Positions 10,451-21,120 of a stretch of DNA of 64,000 nucleotides are shown here, piece after piece (position 1 is the stretch's first letter; each line of letters opens with the position of its first letter). The stretch is from Berberis thunbergii (lineage: Eukaryota > Streptophyta > Magnoliopsida > Ranunculales > Berberidaceae). The translations under genes were made by a program, and so were the position numbers. Where the stretch lies: positions 186,001-250,000 of the forward strand of contig QNQO01000548.1 of the NCBI GenBank assembly GCA_003290165.1, read 5' to 3'. The notes below the pieces were generated by a model that saw only the letters and a program-made list of their open reading frames with translations, was not told the origin of the DNA and did no database searches.

Positions 10451-11400
10451 AATCTTCTAGTCTTCCATATAAGATGTAATGAAAAGTCATTTGATAGCAA
10501 CAAAAAAAAATAATAATAATAATAATTTCTATGTATACTCTACCATAGCGTTTTTAAACCGCTATAAAAGGCTCTACCATATAAAGGCTCTACCATAGCG
10601 TTTTATAACCGCTATAATAGACTGTCTATTATAGCGCCGGCTGTCATAGCGTTTACTAAAACGCTATGGTATCCTATCATAGCGTTTTTGAAACGCTATG
10701 AATCAACATTTTTCTTGTAGTGCCCCCGTCCTGATCCCGTATGAACGGGATGGGATAGGGATGGGTATATCTCATCTCATCCCCTCCCATGCCCACCCCT
10801 ATTAAGAAGTATGAAAATTGACTGGTAATTAGAGTAAGAAGTAAGAAATTTTTAGTGAACACAAAAAGGTTTGCTTCTAAATAGAAGTAAGACATAAATT
10901 ATTAGACAAATCCGACAATCAACTGAATCCGAATAATGCGGATATGGATTCTAAAAAATATTCGAGTTGGAAAATGGCTCAGATACGGGTCGAATGTCGT
11001 TTTCTCAAAAAATCCAATCTTATTCAAATATATCACATTTTTTGTGTCATATCTAGGGGTGTTAATTGATCCATGTAAACTGACCAAATTAACTGAATTG
11101 AATCGAGTTGAAAAAATTGAAACCAAATTGCTAAAATCGAACTGAATTGAGTTACTTCGATTTGAGTTTTTTCAGCCCCCAATAAATCAAACTGAACCGT
11201 ATCAATTTTTTTATCTGTTTTTTAACTCCCAACCCCCACCCACCCCTATTTAATTCCCAAATCCCAACCCCACCAACTCAATTCCCAATCCATCCACCCT
11301 CATTTAATTCTCACCTACCACATTTAGTTCAACGAAGGTGAATATACAGATATTGGATCCAACTAAAGAAGTAGAGAGGTCCTCCATGGATATCATAGAT

Positions 11401-13392
11401 TAGGGTTGGGCAGGTCCGGGTAACCGACCCAAAAAGTAAAAATTGAAAATCGGCCCAAAAAGTTTAAGCCCGTATTTATGAGGCCCAAAATCGGACCAAG
11501 TTGACTGGTTAACCGAGGGCCCGATTAACCAAATTTCGGGCCGGTTTCGGTCCTTGAAGTTCAGTCCAAAGTGTTGAATTTATAAAGCCCATTTAGTCAA
11601 CAGTAAATTAATCCCAAAGCTCAAAGTGCTGAATTTATAAAGCCCACCTTGTCAACAATGAATTAATCCCAATTGCTGTGTTGTAATGCCTAGCCAGCAA
11701 TTTGTTGTGAGCCTGTGTGTAATGCCCACCCCTAATCACATTTAGTCATTTAGATATGGTTGCATATTAATCAACAGTAAATAAGTAAATTAATAGTATG
11801 CACTATGCATTGGTGGTCATTAAGAAATCAGAGATAAAAGGTTGTTCTTGTATCATGCTATGTTTAGATTTCATGGATAATGTTTATTGGGTTTTCCTAC
11901 AAAAGAAAGTGAAATTATATTTGTAAAAACATAAAATTTTGGGTTTACAAAAGTTTTCCAGAGAGATATCATAGACTGGTCTGGAGTTGTAGAAGTTCAT
12001 AGTAGAACTTCACACCTATTGGCTTGTCAGAATCATTTGGACTTGCGATTAAAATCAATTGGTGTGTTATCAAAGGTGTGAACATTCAGGGAGTAGAACC
12101 AGGACTGAAGTTGGCTAATATGGACGCCATTACTAGACTGATCATAGCCACAGATTCTCGCAATGTGCATTTGTACTTGGCAAAAAACATAGAACCAGGA
12201 TGAAACTTGAGGCACCTAATTGCACATATCAAGAGGCAGCTCACCATACTTGAAGCTCACATACTAGAACAACAACAGTTCATGGAAACAAACAAAGTTG
12301 CACATCATTTGGTTGCATATTAACATATTAATCAACAATAGTAATTAATCAACAGTAAATTACATGAAGGCAATCGATGTTACCTTTGTCTCTATGCTCT
12401 CCTCTCAGCTTTCAGCCACTCTGGACTGATTAACAAAGGAAAGTTTTTCTGGAATTACATGAAGGCGATTGATGTGGAGCCTGGGCTTAAGCATTACTCA
12501 TGCATGGTAAGCCTGTTAACTCATGCAGGGTTGTTGAATGAAGCAATATTGTTGAATGACAAGCCTTTTGCACTATTTCTAAACAATCATGGGCAGAAAA
12601 TATTGTTTGGTTGTGGTTTGTTATTAGATTAAAGCACAAAGTCTTTACAGTGGGTGTTAGAAACATTTTTGGCTGTAATGAATGGGAAACAAGTAACAAC
12701 CAAAGACATTGTTTACAAATCAAGCTACAGAGATTCAAAATGCAGTTAGGCAGATTCAAATGGGCGGAGTGTTGATCAGCTTGGTGTGAGCTTTTGGTTT
12801 GCAATACAGAGACTCTGTTTCACAAAACTCATCTTGGTGTGAGCATTTGAAACAGAGCCTCTGTTCATAACACAGAGACCGTGCAAAGCTTTGCAACAGA
12901 GAGTTGCTCTTCGCAATCGCATTGTTGGGTTTATAAACTTCATCACGCTTACATAAGTTTGAACTTTATACAGAAAAATAGTTTATAAATAACTTCACTA
13001 CACTACAGGGAGAAACTACCTTGAAGAGAAGTGGAAACAATGTTGCACGGGGAGTCGAGGAGGAGGAGAGGTCCGAGAGGAGTAGCCAAGCCGAGGAGGA
13101 GAGGAGTCGCAGGGTCAGGGAGAGTTGAAGTTGAAATGATTAGCTGAGGAGGAAAAAGAGAGGATCAGTAATTGTAAATACTTTTTAGGGTTTTTACTTT
13201 TTAAATTTTAACTATTTAATCCAAGTCGAGCCAGTTACCCGACAGGCTTCAAAAATGAAAACTGAGGCACGAACCAAAAACTTCTGGTCGGACCGGGCTT
13301 TTAAAACTGAAACATTTATAATTAATAAAAATCGACCCGATCGGTCCAGTTGTTAGTTCAGTCCGGGATTTGGTCCTAAATGCCCACCCCTA
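11401..13392. mobile_element. Nested hAT element carrying a PPR gene fragment
   Basis: Termini are TAGGGTTGGGCA (11401) and TGCCCACCCCTA (ending 13392). A perfect 8-bp duplication TCATAGAT flanks both sides (11393-11400 and 13393-13400). Both subterminal regions carry CCGGGC/GGTCCG motifs. Near 11560-11670 a unit of about 60 bases containing GAATTTATAAAGCCCA is duplicated. A second TGCCCACCCCTA terminus lies inside near 11719-11730, possibly the end of another lost insertion. Confidence 0.88.
12379..12547 (+). pseudogene. Pentatricopeptide-repeat (PPR) protein fragment, captured
   Basis: The start reads TFVSMLSS. After a frameshift it continues FSHSGLINKGKFFWNYMKAI, then EPGLKHYSCMVSLLTHAGLL and NEA. 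This is the well-known DYW/E-type PPR pattern VTFVSVLSACSHSGLVDEG...GIEPxxEHYACMVDLLGRAG. PLS-class PPR proteins edit organellar RNA. Only about 55 residues remain and the frame breaks near 12405. It sits inside the hAT element at 11401-13392. Confidence 0.75.
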
Positions 13393-13400
13393 TCATAGAT

Positions 13401-14020
13401 ATAGGTGAGTCTGATATGCTAAGATTCATTATTGATAATTTTGTAAATGAGCGTTGTTTTGAGACCTTCTTCGACTCTATTGTTGAAAGGAGTTTATGTT
13501 GCTTTATAACAACTGGATACAAATGATCTCCATGTGATCTTGGTCATCTTATTGTAGAGTTGGTGTATACATATGTCAAAAACCTCCCAACATCGCCAGA
13601 ATTCATCTTCATCGAAGAAGTCACCGCACAGCGCCACACATGGTTGGAGAACATGGTTGAATACCTCTCTGGCGCCATCCTCGGTGCCACCAATGGATCA
13701 AATCGGCCAAGAAATGTGACTCTTTGAAACTCATGCTAAATTGGGTTTTGAATTCTGACGGCCAAGCTGGGCGGAGGTTCGGGAACTCATTGGGCACCAT
13801 GTGTTTGAGCATGTGTTTTCTTTTTGTTCAACTAATTTTCTTTGGATTAGCACTATTGGGGGTTTTGTCAAATTATATGGTCATTCGAGCTTGTTTAATT
13901 AGAATGCAATAATGCTAATCTTTTTTTATCATAATAGAAAAACTAGTATTATCTTGTTTTTCCTGTTTTGTATAATATAATCTTGTTGAGATTCAAATTT
14001 TATTTGAAATCTGTATGTGT
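13401..14020 (+). other. Unassigned sequence within the outer hAT, possible captured exon
   Basis: A plus-strand reading near 13405-13715 is mostly open and protein-like (for example SPEFIFIEEVTAQRHTWLEN then MVEYLSGAILGATNGSN), with one stop near 13525. I do not recognise the family. It could be another captured exon of the outer hAT or chance. Confidence 0.3.
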
Positions 14021-14579
14021 GAAAAGGTTGGGTTAATTGCAATTTTCCTCCTAAAATATATAGTTAATTCAACTTTGCCCCCAATTAACAATCATATTGC
14101 AATTTCCCCCTCAGACTAACACTCAACGTGCCTTGACTGTCAAGGCACATGCTAGCTTTAAAAATGGTTATATTTTATTGTCCAAAATACCCTTTAATGA
14201 TCTGAAGGCTGAGATTCAAAGTTGATGCAATTAAAATCAAAGGCTGAGATTCAAACTTCCACTAAGACGTTGGGATAATCCGCCAACTCCTCTTTTACCA
14301 CCACTATTTCCACTTCACCACCATAGTCTACACCTCACCACCAATAACTTTCATCTCTACTTCTACTACTACATCTACATGTTATTTCACTCTAGATTAA
14401 ATACTCAAGCATCAATAAATAGAAAAACTTGCCAAGTTTTGATGGCAAACTTGAGTTGCAATTCATCTTCATCATCTGTTAAGTCAGTTCTGTTGCAGGG
14501 GGCAATGTTACAATCAAATTTATTTTAAGGGGTTAAGTTACTGATAATTAACAACAATTAATTGATTTTCTTGCAGATC

Positions 14580-15390
14580 CCATGGTGTCTCAAGCACAAT
14601 CAAACAAGTGAATATGAGGTTTGAAGTAGACAAGTTTTTTAAGGAGTACATGTACATTAGATATTAAAGCACAATGTAAATTCATTTGATGTTTATTAGA
14701 TATTCTTGCAACAAAGTTTGATGTTCTTTCAACAATGTAAATTCGTTGGAAGTTAATAGCACATTGTAATCAAATACCTTAACATCTTTGCAAAAACCTG
14801 ATATATAACACAATACAATTCAAATGACACATCTTTGCAATTCAAAACCTAAAATAGCACTTTCAAGCATCAATAAACAACCTTGCAATTAAAAACCTGA
14901 CATAGCACTTTCAAGCGTCAATATGCAACTTGACATAGCACTTTCAATAACCTGAATTTACAAGCATTCAATAACATTCAATACCTAACAACTTGAAGTG
15001 CAAAAACCTGAATTTACAAGCAACAATAACCAATCTGAATTTTCAAGCATTCATTAACATTCAGTACCAAACAACTTGAAGTGTAACATATCAACAAGCA
15101 TTCAATACCATTTAAGAGAACTCAGGTTGTAAACTCAGGTTGCGCACCACAAAATGAGATTATACTGGTTTGAAGATCAGGTATGCCCAAAATATCGACT
15201 GATTTTTCCTTGTAGCGTCTGAAGTTTGTACATTACATCATGGTGCGGATGATCTCAACTCCAAGGAAGATAAAATAAGAAGCACTTGTGTAAAGTCAAA
15301 CAAATAAAATCTTAGTGAAAAAACTGATCAACAAATTAATAACAAAGACTTTTATAATACTTCAGTATTGCATGTTGTGGTTCATTTGGT
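14580..15390. other. Non-coding interior of the MULE
   Basis: AT-rich sequence with scattered repeats of AACCTGAATTTACAAGC and ACATAGCACTTTCAAGC phrases. No gene fragment was recognised. Confidence 0.4.
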
Positions 15391-15401
15391 TGTATAAATA
15401 C

Positions 15402-16070
15402 CAGTGTTCTAAAAATCGGCCTAGGCGGCCGCCTAGGCTCTAAAAGGTGGAAAACCGCCCAGATTAATGGTTGGGTGGGCAGTCTGGGAGGTTTTGGGCA
15501 GTCTAGGAGGGCCTAGGCGGGTCTGGGCGGGATCTAGGCGGCCTAGGCGGGGTTTAAACGGTCTGGGCGATTTTTATTTTTTTTATTTTTTAATAAGGAT
15601 GATTGTGTTCTTATTTTATTTTTCTTTCATATTTTTTAGAAATAAACTATTTAATTGTTTTTTATTTAGTATATGTCTAAATGTAGCAAATGATGATTAC
15701 TTAATGGAATTCTCAAAGGATCTGCCGGTACCAATTTTACTAATGTAGATTTTATCAAACATAATTGAGGTTATTCATGCAATTTGAAGAAAAATAAAAG
15801 AGTACACAAATTCAAATTTATATAAAGTATTCATCATAACCGACTTCAGTCATTTGAGTTTTAATAAATTTTGTTCCAGATTGTTAATTTTTCATGTTTT
15901 TAAATTTTGCATATGTGTATTGGTATTAAATTGGATGTAATTGATAAGGTATTATGCTTAACTTTTGTAAATTATTAAAGTTATAATACAAAACCTAGGA
16001 CCGCCTAGGCCCCTGGGCGCTAGGCACCTGCTCGCCGCCCGCCCAGTGCCTAGCAATTTTTAAAACACTG
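15402..16070. mobile_element. hAT MITE inside the MULE
   Basis: Termini are CAGTGTTCTAAAAAT (15402) and ATTTTTAAAACACTG (ending 16070), with a perfect 8-bp duplication ATAAATAC (15394-15401 and 16071-16078). GC-rich subterminal repeats of GGCCTAGGCGG / CCGCCTAGG flank an AT-rich core. At 669 bp it is non-autonomous. Confidence 0.92.
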
Positions 16071-16105
16071 ATAAATACAACTCCAAAGTTTATTCATCTC
16101 ATTAA

Positions 16106-16340
16106 TTGTCTCAATCGGAAAGCCAAAGAGAAAATATGAAAGTTGTAACGAAGGAAGCCAAACAATTCCTTTCTTCATTAGATAATTATACTGATCAAGC
16201 CAATGTTGTTAAGGAGTTTGATGAAACAAAATCCGGAGTTAAAGGGCTAGTTGATCTTGGAATCACAAAAGTACCCAGGTTCTTCATTCATGCTCCAGAG
16301 AACCTACTGAAGGAGACAGATAGAATTGGCGTCGGTTTTT
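16106..16340 (+). pseudogene. 2-oxoglutarate/Fe(II) dioxygenase (ACC-oxidase homolog type) N-terminal fragment, captured
   Basis: The frame reads EFDETKSGVKGLVDLGITKV then PRFFIHAPENL. Plant ACC-oxidase-homolog 2OG dioxygenases have the N-terminal signature FDDTKAGVKGLVDAGITKVPRIFI. The catalytic jelly-roll with the HxD...H iron ligands is absent and the frame ends at 16396 in unrelated sequence. Upstream codons (VVTKEAKQFLSS) may include non-family sequence. It lies inside the MULE as a captured first exon. Confidence 0.8.
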
Positions 16341-16469
16341 TTGCCGCTGCTCTAGCTCACGGTTTCCGTCTTAGGGATTTTTTTCTTTTCTTTTAATCTC
16401 AATTACTCAGTCCCATTATTATATCAGACTCAAACTCATTTAATTTGTGTTTGTTTATTTTGATTAAGA

Positions 16470-16620
16470 GAGAATGTGAGGAAGCTTGGAACTGGCAATG
16501 GTGGGAGAAGAACGGGAGTAGTACTACTGCGGTGGAGGGGGAGGTCGCGAAGGAGTGGAAGCAATCGACGAAGTGGTGCGAGTTACTGGTGGTGGTGGTT
16601 GTGATGGGAGTGGAGTCGTA
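16470..16620 (+). pseudogene. Unidentified GC-rich captured exon
   Basis: After a TTGATTAAG acceptor-like site a frame reads RECEEAWNWWWEKNG, then VAKEWKQSTKWCELLVVVVV, ending near 16619 at a stop. Composition is much more GC-rich than the surroundings, as expected for a captured coding exon. I do not recognise the family. GC-rich sequence continues to about 16810 without a clear frame. Confidence 0.35.
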
Positions 16621-17970
16621 GCTCTATAGGAGGAGGAGCTGGAAAGAGAGGAGGGATTACGTAGGAGAATAACGGGGGTTTTGTCAAAGACGGAGAGGGG
16701 TTCGCTGGAGGCGAAGTCAAGAAGAGCGGAGGTAGTCGGAGTGAGCGGCGGCGAGGTGGTGACGCGCGTAGATTGCTTCCTTCATAAGGCAGTGACGCTC
16801 CTTGCAACGCCTCACTGTATCATCATTGTCTAGCTTTGAGGTCGTGCACCCCATTTTTCAGTTAGAGCATCTAAACCCAAGGCAGGCACGAAGAAAAGAA
16901 GAAGGAGAAAGAGAGACACCTAAACCAAACCAAAGACACAAAAAATGAAAGAGAGAAGAAGAAGAAAAGAGGAACCACCACACCACCAATGAGTTTGGTT
17001 TTGGCTTTGTTGTATCTCTCTCATCAGTTACAATAGACTTTCTCTTCACACACTTACACACACTCTAGTATCTTTACCTCCCTCTATCTCAAATCAGAGA
17101 TAGTAAAAATGTAGGGAAAGAGGAGAAACATAATAGAGATAATGAAAATGGAGGAAGTTTTCCCTCCACTGTCGATCTCTTCAATAGAAGGAGTAATCCC
17201 TAGTCGTCCACGTGTCTGGTTCAGGTAACAGATGGTTAGGATTGACATGCTAACACATCAGGCGTGATAAGCACGTGAATGCCATTTTCATCATGCAAAA
17301 TAAGAAGAATGGTTGCACGTGAGGTGTTTGACAGTCAAAGCATGTTGACCGGTAGTCTGAGGGAAAAAGTGCAATATGAATGTTAATTGGGGGCAAAGCT
17401 AAATTAGCTATATGTTTTAGGGAGAAATTGCAATTAGCCCGAAAAAGGTTTTATCTTTTTGTTTAGGTCTAGCTGTATGGTAATGGCAATGCATAATTGT
17501 TTCAGTAAGAAGAAGAAAGAGGATGAAAAAAATAGAAAATCAAAAGGAAAAACCGAACCGAATTGGTCGGTTCTATTAAATTACAAATTTCTATTTGAAA
17601 AATCAGAAAATCGAACCAAACTTCAAACCGATTAACACACCTAATCATATCAACTTTTATTCATGTCATATCCACTTTCATTCATGTATGCCATAAGACA
17701 ACTTAATATTATCAAAAATATAGCCAATCCATTAAAGCTACTCAAATTTTATCCGACTTGAAAAATAAAATTCGAACAAAATTGAGTCATTCGAATCTAA
17801 TCGAGTTGGATATAGTTATCGATTTTCTAATCAGAGCGGGATATGGTATGGAATTTTAAAATCTGATCGGATTCACAATCGAACCTATCAATAGTATTTT
17901 GGATTTGTATACGATTTTGTGTATCTATACCACATTCGACCAGTTGTATACCTAAATAGAAGCAACATTG

Positions 17971-18367
17971 TAGGGTTGTTCATCCAAAATTGCAAACCAA
18001 ACCATATCAATTTGAAGAATTCCAAACCGAATCGAACCGAATGCATGATGAAATTGAATCGAAATGAAATTCAATTAAACAAAATATCGAACTAAACAAA
18101 AAAAATTGTATTCTAAACCGACTTAAACCAAACCAACAAAAACTGTATTTTAGTATTATCTACTAATTTGTATAGTATATATATAAAATTTTGATAATAA
18201 ACACATGTATCCGTTCAGTTCGATTTTCTCTCTTTTTTCAACCTAAAATCGAAAATCAAATTGATTGCTTTAGTTTCAAAATATTACAAACCGAACCAAA
18301 AGAAAACCAAAACCAAATTATTTGGTTCGAGCTTTTTAATTAGTTTGTTGGATCTTTTTCAACCCTA
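17971..18367. mobile_element. hAT MITE with degenerate target duplication
   Basis: Termini TAGGGTTGTTCA and TTTTTCAACCCTA face each other. The flanks CAACATTG and CAAAAATTG look like a mutated 8-bp duplication. The interior is AAACCGAACC / TTCGGTTTG-rich, as in other hAT MITEs of this window. Confidence 0.65.
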
Positions 18368-18485
18368 CAAAAATTGTAAGGGTAGGCCAGAATCACGATC
18401 TCAACCGGCTCAAGTCGGGACCAACCAGGTCATGCCATTTTCATTCTGGTCCCTGGCCGGTTGAAACCATGATAATACTGGTTCC

Positions 18486-19041
18486 CTATGCAGTCAAAAC
18501 AGATAACGGGCCAGTAACGATTCAGGAGTGTTATAGGTTATGACGGTATATAACAAAATATTTTTAAATATATTTTATATCCCTATTAAGTATTAATTTA
18601 TTGTTAGTCAAAAAAGTAAATTATGTTCATAACATTAAATTCAAAAACATCAAAACATTAATAAAAATTATTTTCCCATCGTGTGAGAGTGAGATTGCAA
18701 CAGAGAGTGTGATCGACTCTTCGTCTTCTTCCTTTCTTCCTCTTCTTTTCTCGCTTTCTGTCGACCAACGAGCTCATATTCTCTATCGATCGGCGACAAT
18801 GAGCTTTGGTCATTCTTCGTCTTTCCTCTGATTCTAGGGTTCTGGTTCAATCGAGAATGAAATGGGTGAATTTTTATTTTTTACGTATTAAAACCATTAA
18901 AACGACAATATTAAAAAAACGTTATCTCAATAACGACCTTTATATCAGAGTCATGATACCAAAATGTGATAAAGTCAAAACGTAACGGCTCACCCCTGTT
19001 AAACATTATATCGGTGTTATAACGTTGTTTTAACTACATAG
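18486..19041. mobile_element. MITE with CTATG(C/T)AGT(C/T)AAAAC termini
   Basis: The left end CTATGCAGTCAAAAC and the inward-read right end CTATGTAGTTAAAAC match. Flanks CTGGTTCC and CCGATTCC agree at 6 of 8 positions, suggesting an hAT-type 8-bp duplication. CG-containing GTTATAACG/CGTTAT motifs lie subterminally. A C/T-rich piece at 18700-18850 resembles a plant 5' UTR and may be captured sequence. Confidence 0.6.
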
Positions 19042-20160
19042 CCGATTCCACAAAATTCAGTCTCCGATCGTCCTGATCCTTCTCTTTAGCCCAACAACTC
19101 AATTATAAACTCCGAGCATCCCTTTCGCTTTCCAGAAGTTTCTCAATCCCTCTGTCTTCTCTTTCACAGCCACCACAACCACTCCAAGAACCATCTCTTC
19201 CAATCTCATCCTTCTCCGTCCACATCTCAAGATTTGACTCTCAGACACATCTTCTTCGGTGATAATTGTGTTTCCACCGAAAATGGAATGTGCTCCATCG
19301 GTCGAGGCCAATGATGTGGATGTTCTTGATGATGTATGATCTCAAGTGGCAGAGGCAACTCTTCAGTATCAACAACCATCGACAGTGGTGGGAAATGTAA
19401 GTCGTCTTCTTGAGCTATCTTCGTCGAAACGAGCGTGTCATTGGCCTTCTAACCTCAAACGCATGTCCGATGGTGGCTCTAGTTCAGGTGTCTTCGATTT
19501 CTGCTCTTCAACTAATTCATCATAATCATAAATTCTCAACCCAATTTGACTCAAATTTAACTAATAATGCTCTTTTCCTCAAACGGAAAGTAAATCAATG
19601 CCTCATCGCCTCTTCTCCGAAAGTGGCTCCCATAAAGCTTGACTCGACCAAAAAAATGGTTTTTGCTTGAAGCACCACCGCCATTGCCCATTTTCTTATC
19701 ATTGTAAACCTCGATTTCGAGCTCATCTACCTCCATGATCTAGCGATTGCTGACGGTGAACTACAATTTCTTGTTTCATACTAGATTGAGCTCTCAAACC
19801 TGGTGGAGGTTCACTTCCTCGATCCCTTGGATGAGTTTCGTTACGGACTCTCTGTTATATTATTCACATCACATTGTTACTGCAGCTTTAACGAATTCAT
19901 ATCCCCCTAAAACGAATTTAAAACCCTAAAGTGGTTTTGTTGAGATTTTGTAAATATCGGCGTGGAAAACAAGAGGACATTTTCCCTTTGTTATTCAAGT
20001 TACAACGTCTATCATTCAAATTCAACTAAAAGATCATCAACTGGCTCTTCCTTCGCTACACTAGCCTTCTTTATTGATTTTTGAATAAGGTAATTGGATG
20101 TAGAGCAACAAATCTCATGACCCCTCCAACTTATTTATTTATTTGATCTTCTACATTTGA
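19042..20160. other. No recognisable gene
   Basis: Moderately GC-rich, UTR-like sequence with short ORFs on both strands and no family motif. It may be a decayed gene or a relic of an insertion. Confidence 0.35.
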
Positions 20161-20264
20161 TTATCTCTTCTTCTCTTTTCTCTGAGATGAGATTAAGATC
20201 AGAGGAATCTGCACACAAAATTGCCCCGTAGTTATCTTATATTTATTTTTTTCCTCAATTTGGT

Positions 20265-20297
20265 AATAATAATAATAATCATAATAATAATAATTGA
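20265..20297. repeat. AAT/TAA microsatellite
   Basis: Ten or so TAA/AAT units with one TCA interruption. The long hydrophobic Ile run of the ORF that crosses it is produced by this repeat. Confidence 0.8.
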
Positions 20298-21120
20298 ACT
20301 GGGATGGTATGGTTCCATTTTGAGACCAATTAGGTCTGCCCAAATTTTTTGTATCCTGCATCAGGACCGAACAAGACTTGGACCAATTTTTCTAGAGAGC
20401 CAGGCCCACACAGCCAAGCTCGCGTCAGGCCAGCCAAATACCATCTATCATCCTAAAGGTGCAGGAAATGACCCAATCTCTAGGATGATGAATGGTATTG
20501 GGCTAGCCTGGTTATCTAGAAACGGTGCCCACCCCTTCAAAATTGGAGGTATCATCACACACGGATCTCAAGAGCACATAACAAAGATCTACTTTTTTTT
20601 ACCGAGATTAGAAATATACATATCAAGCACACAAATGGAAACCCAATCGTTTGTGATAGCTGGAAAGGAGATTACAGTAGGGAAAAACCCAAGGTCTTGT
20701 GTGTTCAACATCAAAGGCAGTCTAATCATCATTCCTTCATCTTCTTTCGGTTCAGTTCCATTATCATGTGTAGAAGGATACAATGAAATTCCTCCTCTCA
20801 TGTAACATCCCACTCCCCGTCTCTACCCAATGGCTCCATTTCGATACGTTTCGCTGTCCTTCCGTCACCACCTCCCAATTTTTACAACCCAGAAAACCCC
20901 CTACCTTTTAGGTGCAAACCACACTTCCTCCAAATTCTGCACTCGCTAATCTAACTCTCAACCGCAATTCTCTCTCTGTCCATTGTCTTCATCTCTTCAC
21001 TGTACAGAAACAACTTTGAAGAAGTTGAAAAGATGGAATTAAAGTTGCTGAAGCTCCAACTCATCTACTACAACTACTCTCCAAAACCCTCTTCATCAAG
21101 ATCTTTTCATCGCCACCGTA

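Larger units (their letters stand above)
2340..10722 (+). mobile_element. Gene-capturing CACTA (Pack-CACTA) element
   Basis: The left end reads CACTGCAACAAAAG. The right end, read inward, is CACTACAAGAAAAA, the classic plant CACTA (En/Spm) terminus. A 3-bp target duplication CCC flanks both ends (2337-2339 and 10723-10725). The right subterminal region (10545-10722) repeats AGCGTTT...AAACGCTAT hairpin motifs, and the left end has related TTTTATAGC/GCTATAAAA motifs. No TnpD/TnpA-like frame was found, so it is non-autonomous. The interior is a collage of host exon fragments, all on the plus strand and several still flanked by GT and AG, which indicates capture from genomic DNA and not from mRNA. 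It lies inside the hAT element at 1531-10801. Confidence 0.85.
1531..10801. mobile_element. Non-autonomous hAT element, split by a CACTA insertion
   Basis: Both ends carry a perfect 13-bp inverted terminus (TAGGGGTGGGCAT at 1531, its complement ending at 10801). Both are flanked by the same 8-bp target duplication TTAAGAAG (1523-1530 and 10802-10809). The 8-bp duplication and TAGGG terminus are standard for hAT. Without the insertion at 2340-10722 the element is about 0.88 kb. It is rich in CCCGTCCCG / GGGATGGGAT subterminal motifs and has no transposase frame. Confidence 0.92.
14030..17440. mobile_element. Pack-MULE (Mutator-like) with long inverted repeats
   Basis: About 120 bases at each end are inverted copies. 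The left starts GGGTTAATTGCAATTTTCC; the right, read inward, starts GGGCTAATTGCAATTTCTCC. Both continue through TTTGCCCCCAATTAACA and CCCTCAGACTA. The flanks are GAAAAGGTT (14021-14029) and GAAAAAGGTT (17441-17450), a 9-10-bp target duplication as expected for Mutator. No MURA transposase was found. Inside are a 2OG-dioxygenase fragment, a GC-rich unidentified block and an hAT insertion. Confidence 0.85.
11054..17643. mobile_element. hAT element hosting nested insertions
   Basis: The left end TAGGGGTGTTAAT and the right end ATTAACACACCTA are near-perfect inverted termini. The flanking 8-bp duplication is GTCATATC on the left and ATCATATC on the right, one mismatch. Subterminal sequence is rich in AACTGAATTGAATCGA / AAACCGAACC motifs typical of plant hAT MITEs. 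It contains an hAT at 11401-13392 and a MULE at 14030-17440. No transposase was recognised. Confidence 0.8.

Noticed and set aside
11716..11731. Extra hAT-like terminus TGCCCACCCCTA inside the 11401-13392 element
   Set aside because: No partner terminus and no duplication could be matched, so no separate element is called.
20221..20805. 194-codon frame with a poly-Ile stretch
   Set aside because: It needs a non-ATG start, its N-terminal half is made by the AAT microsatellite, and the rest has no family motif or codon pattern of a real gene.
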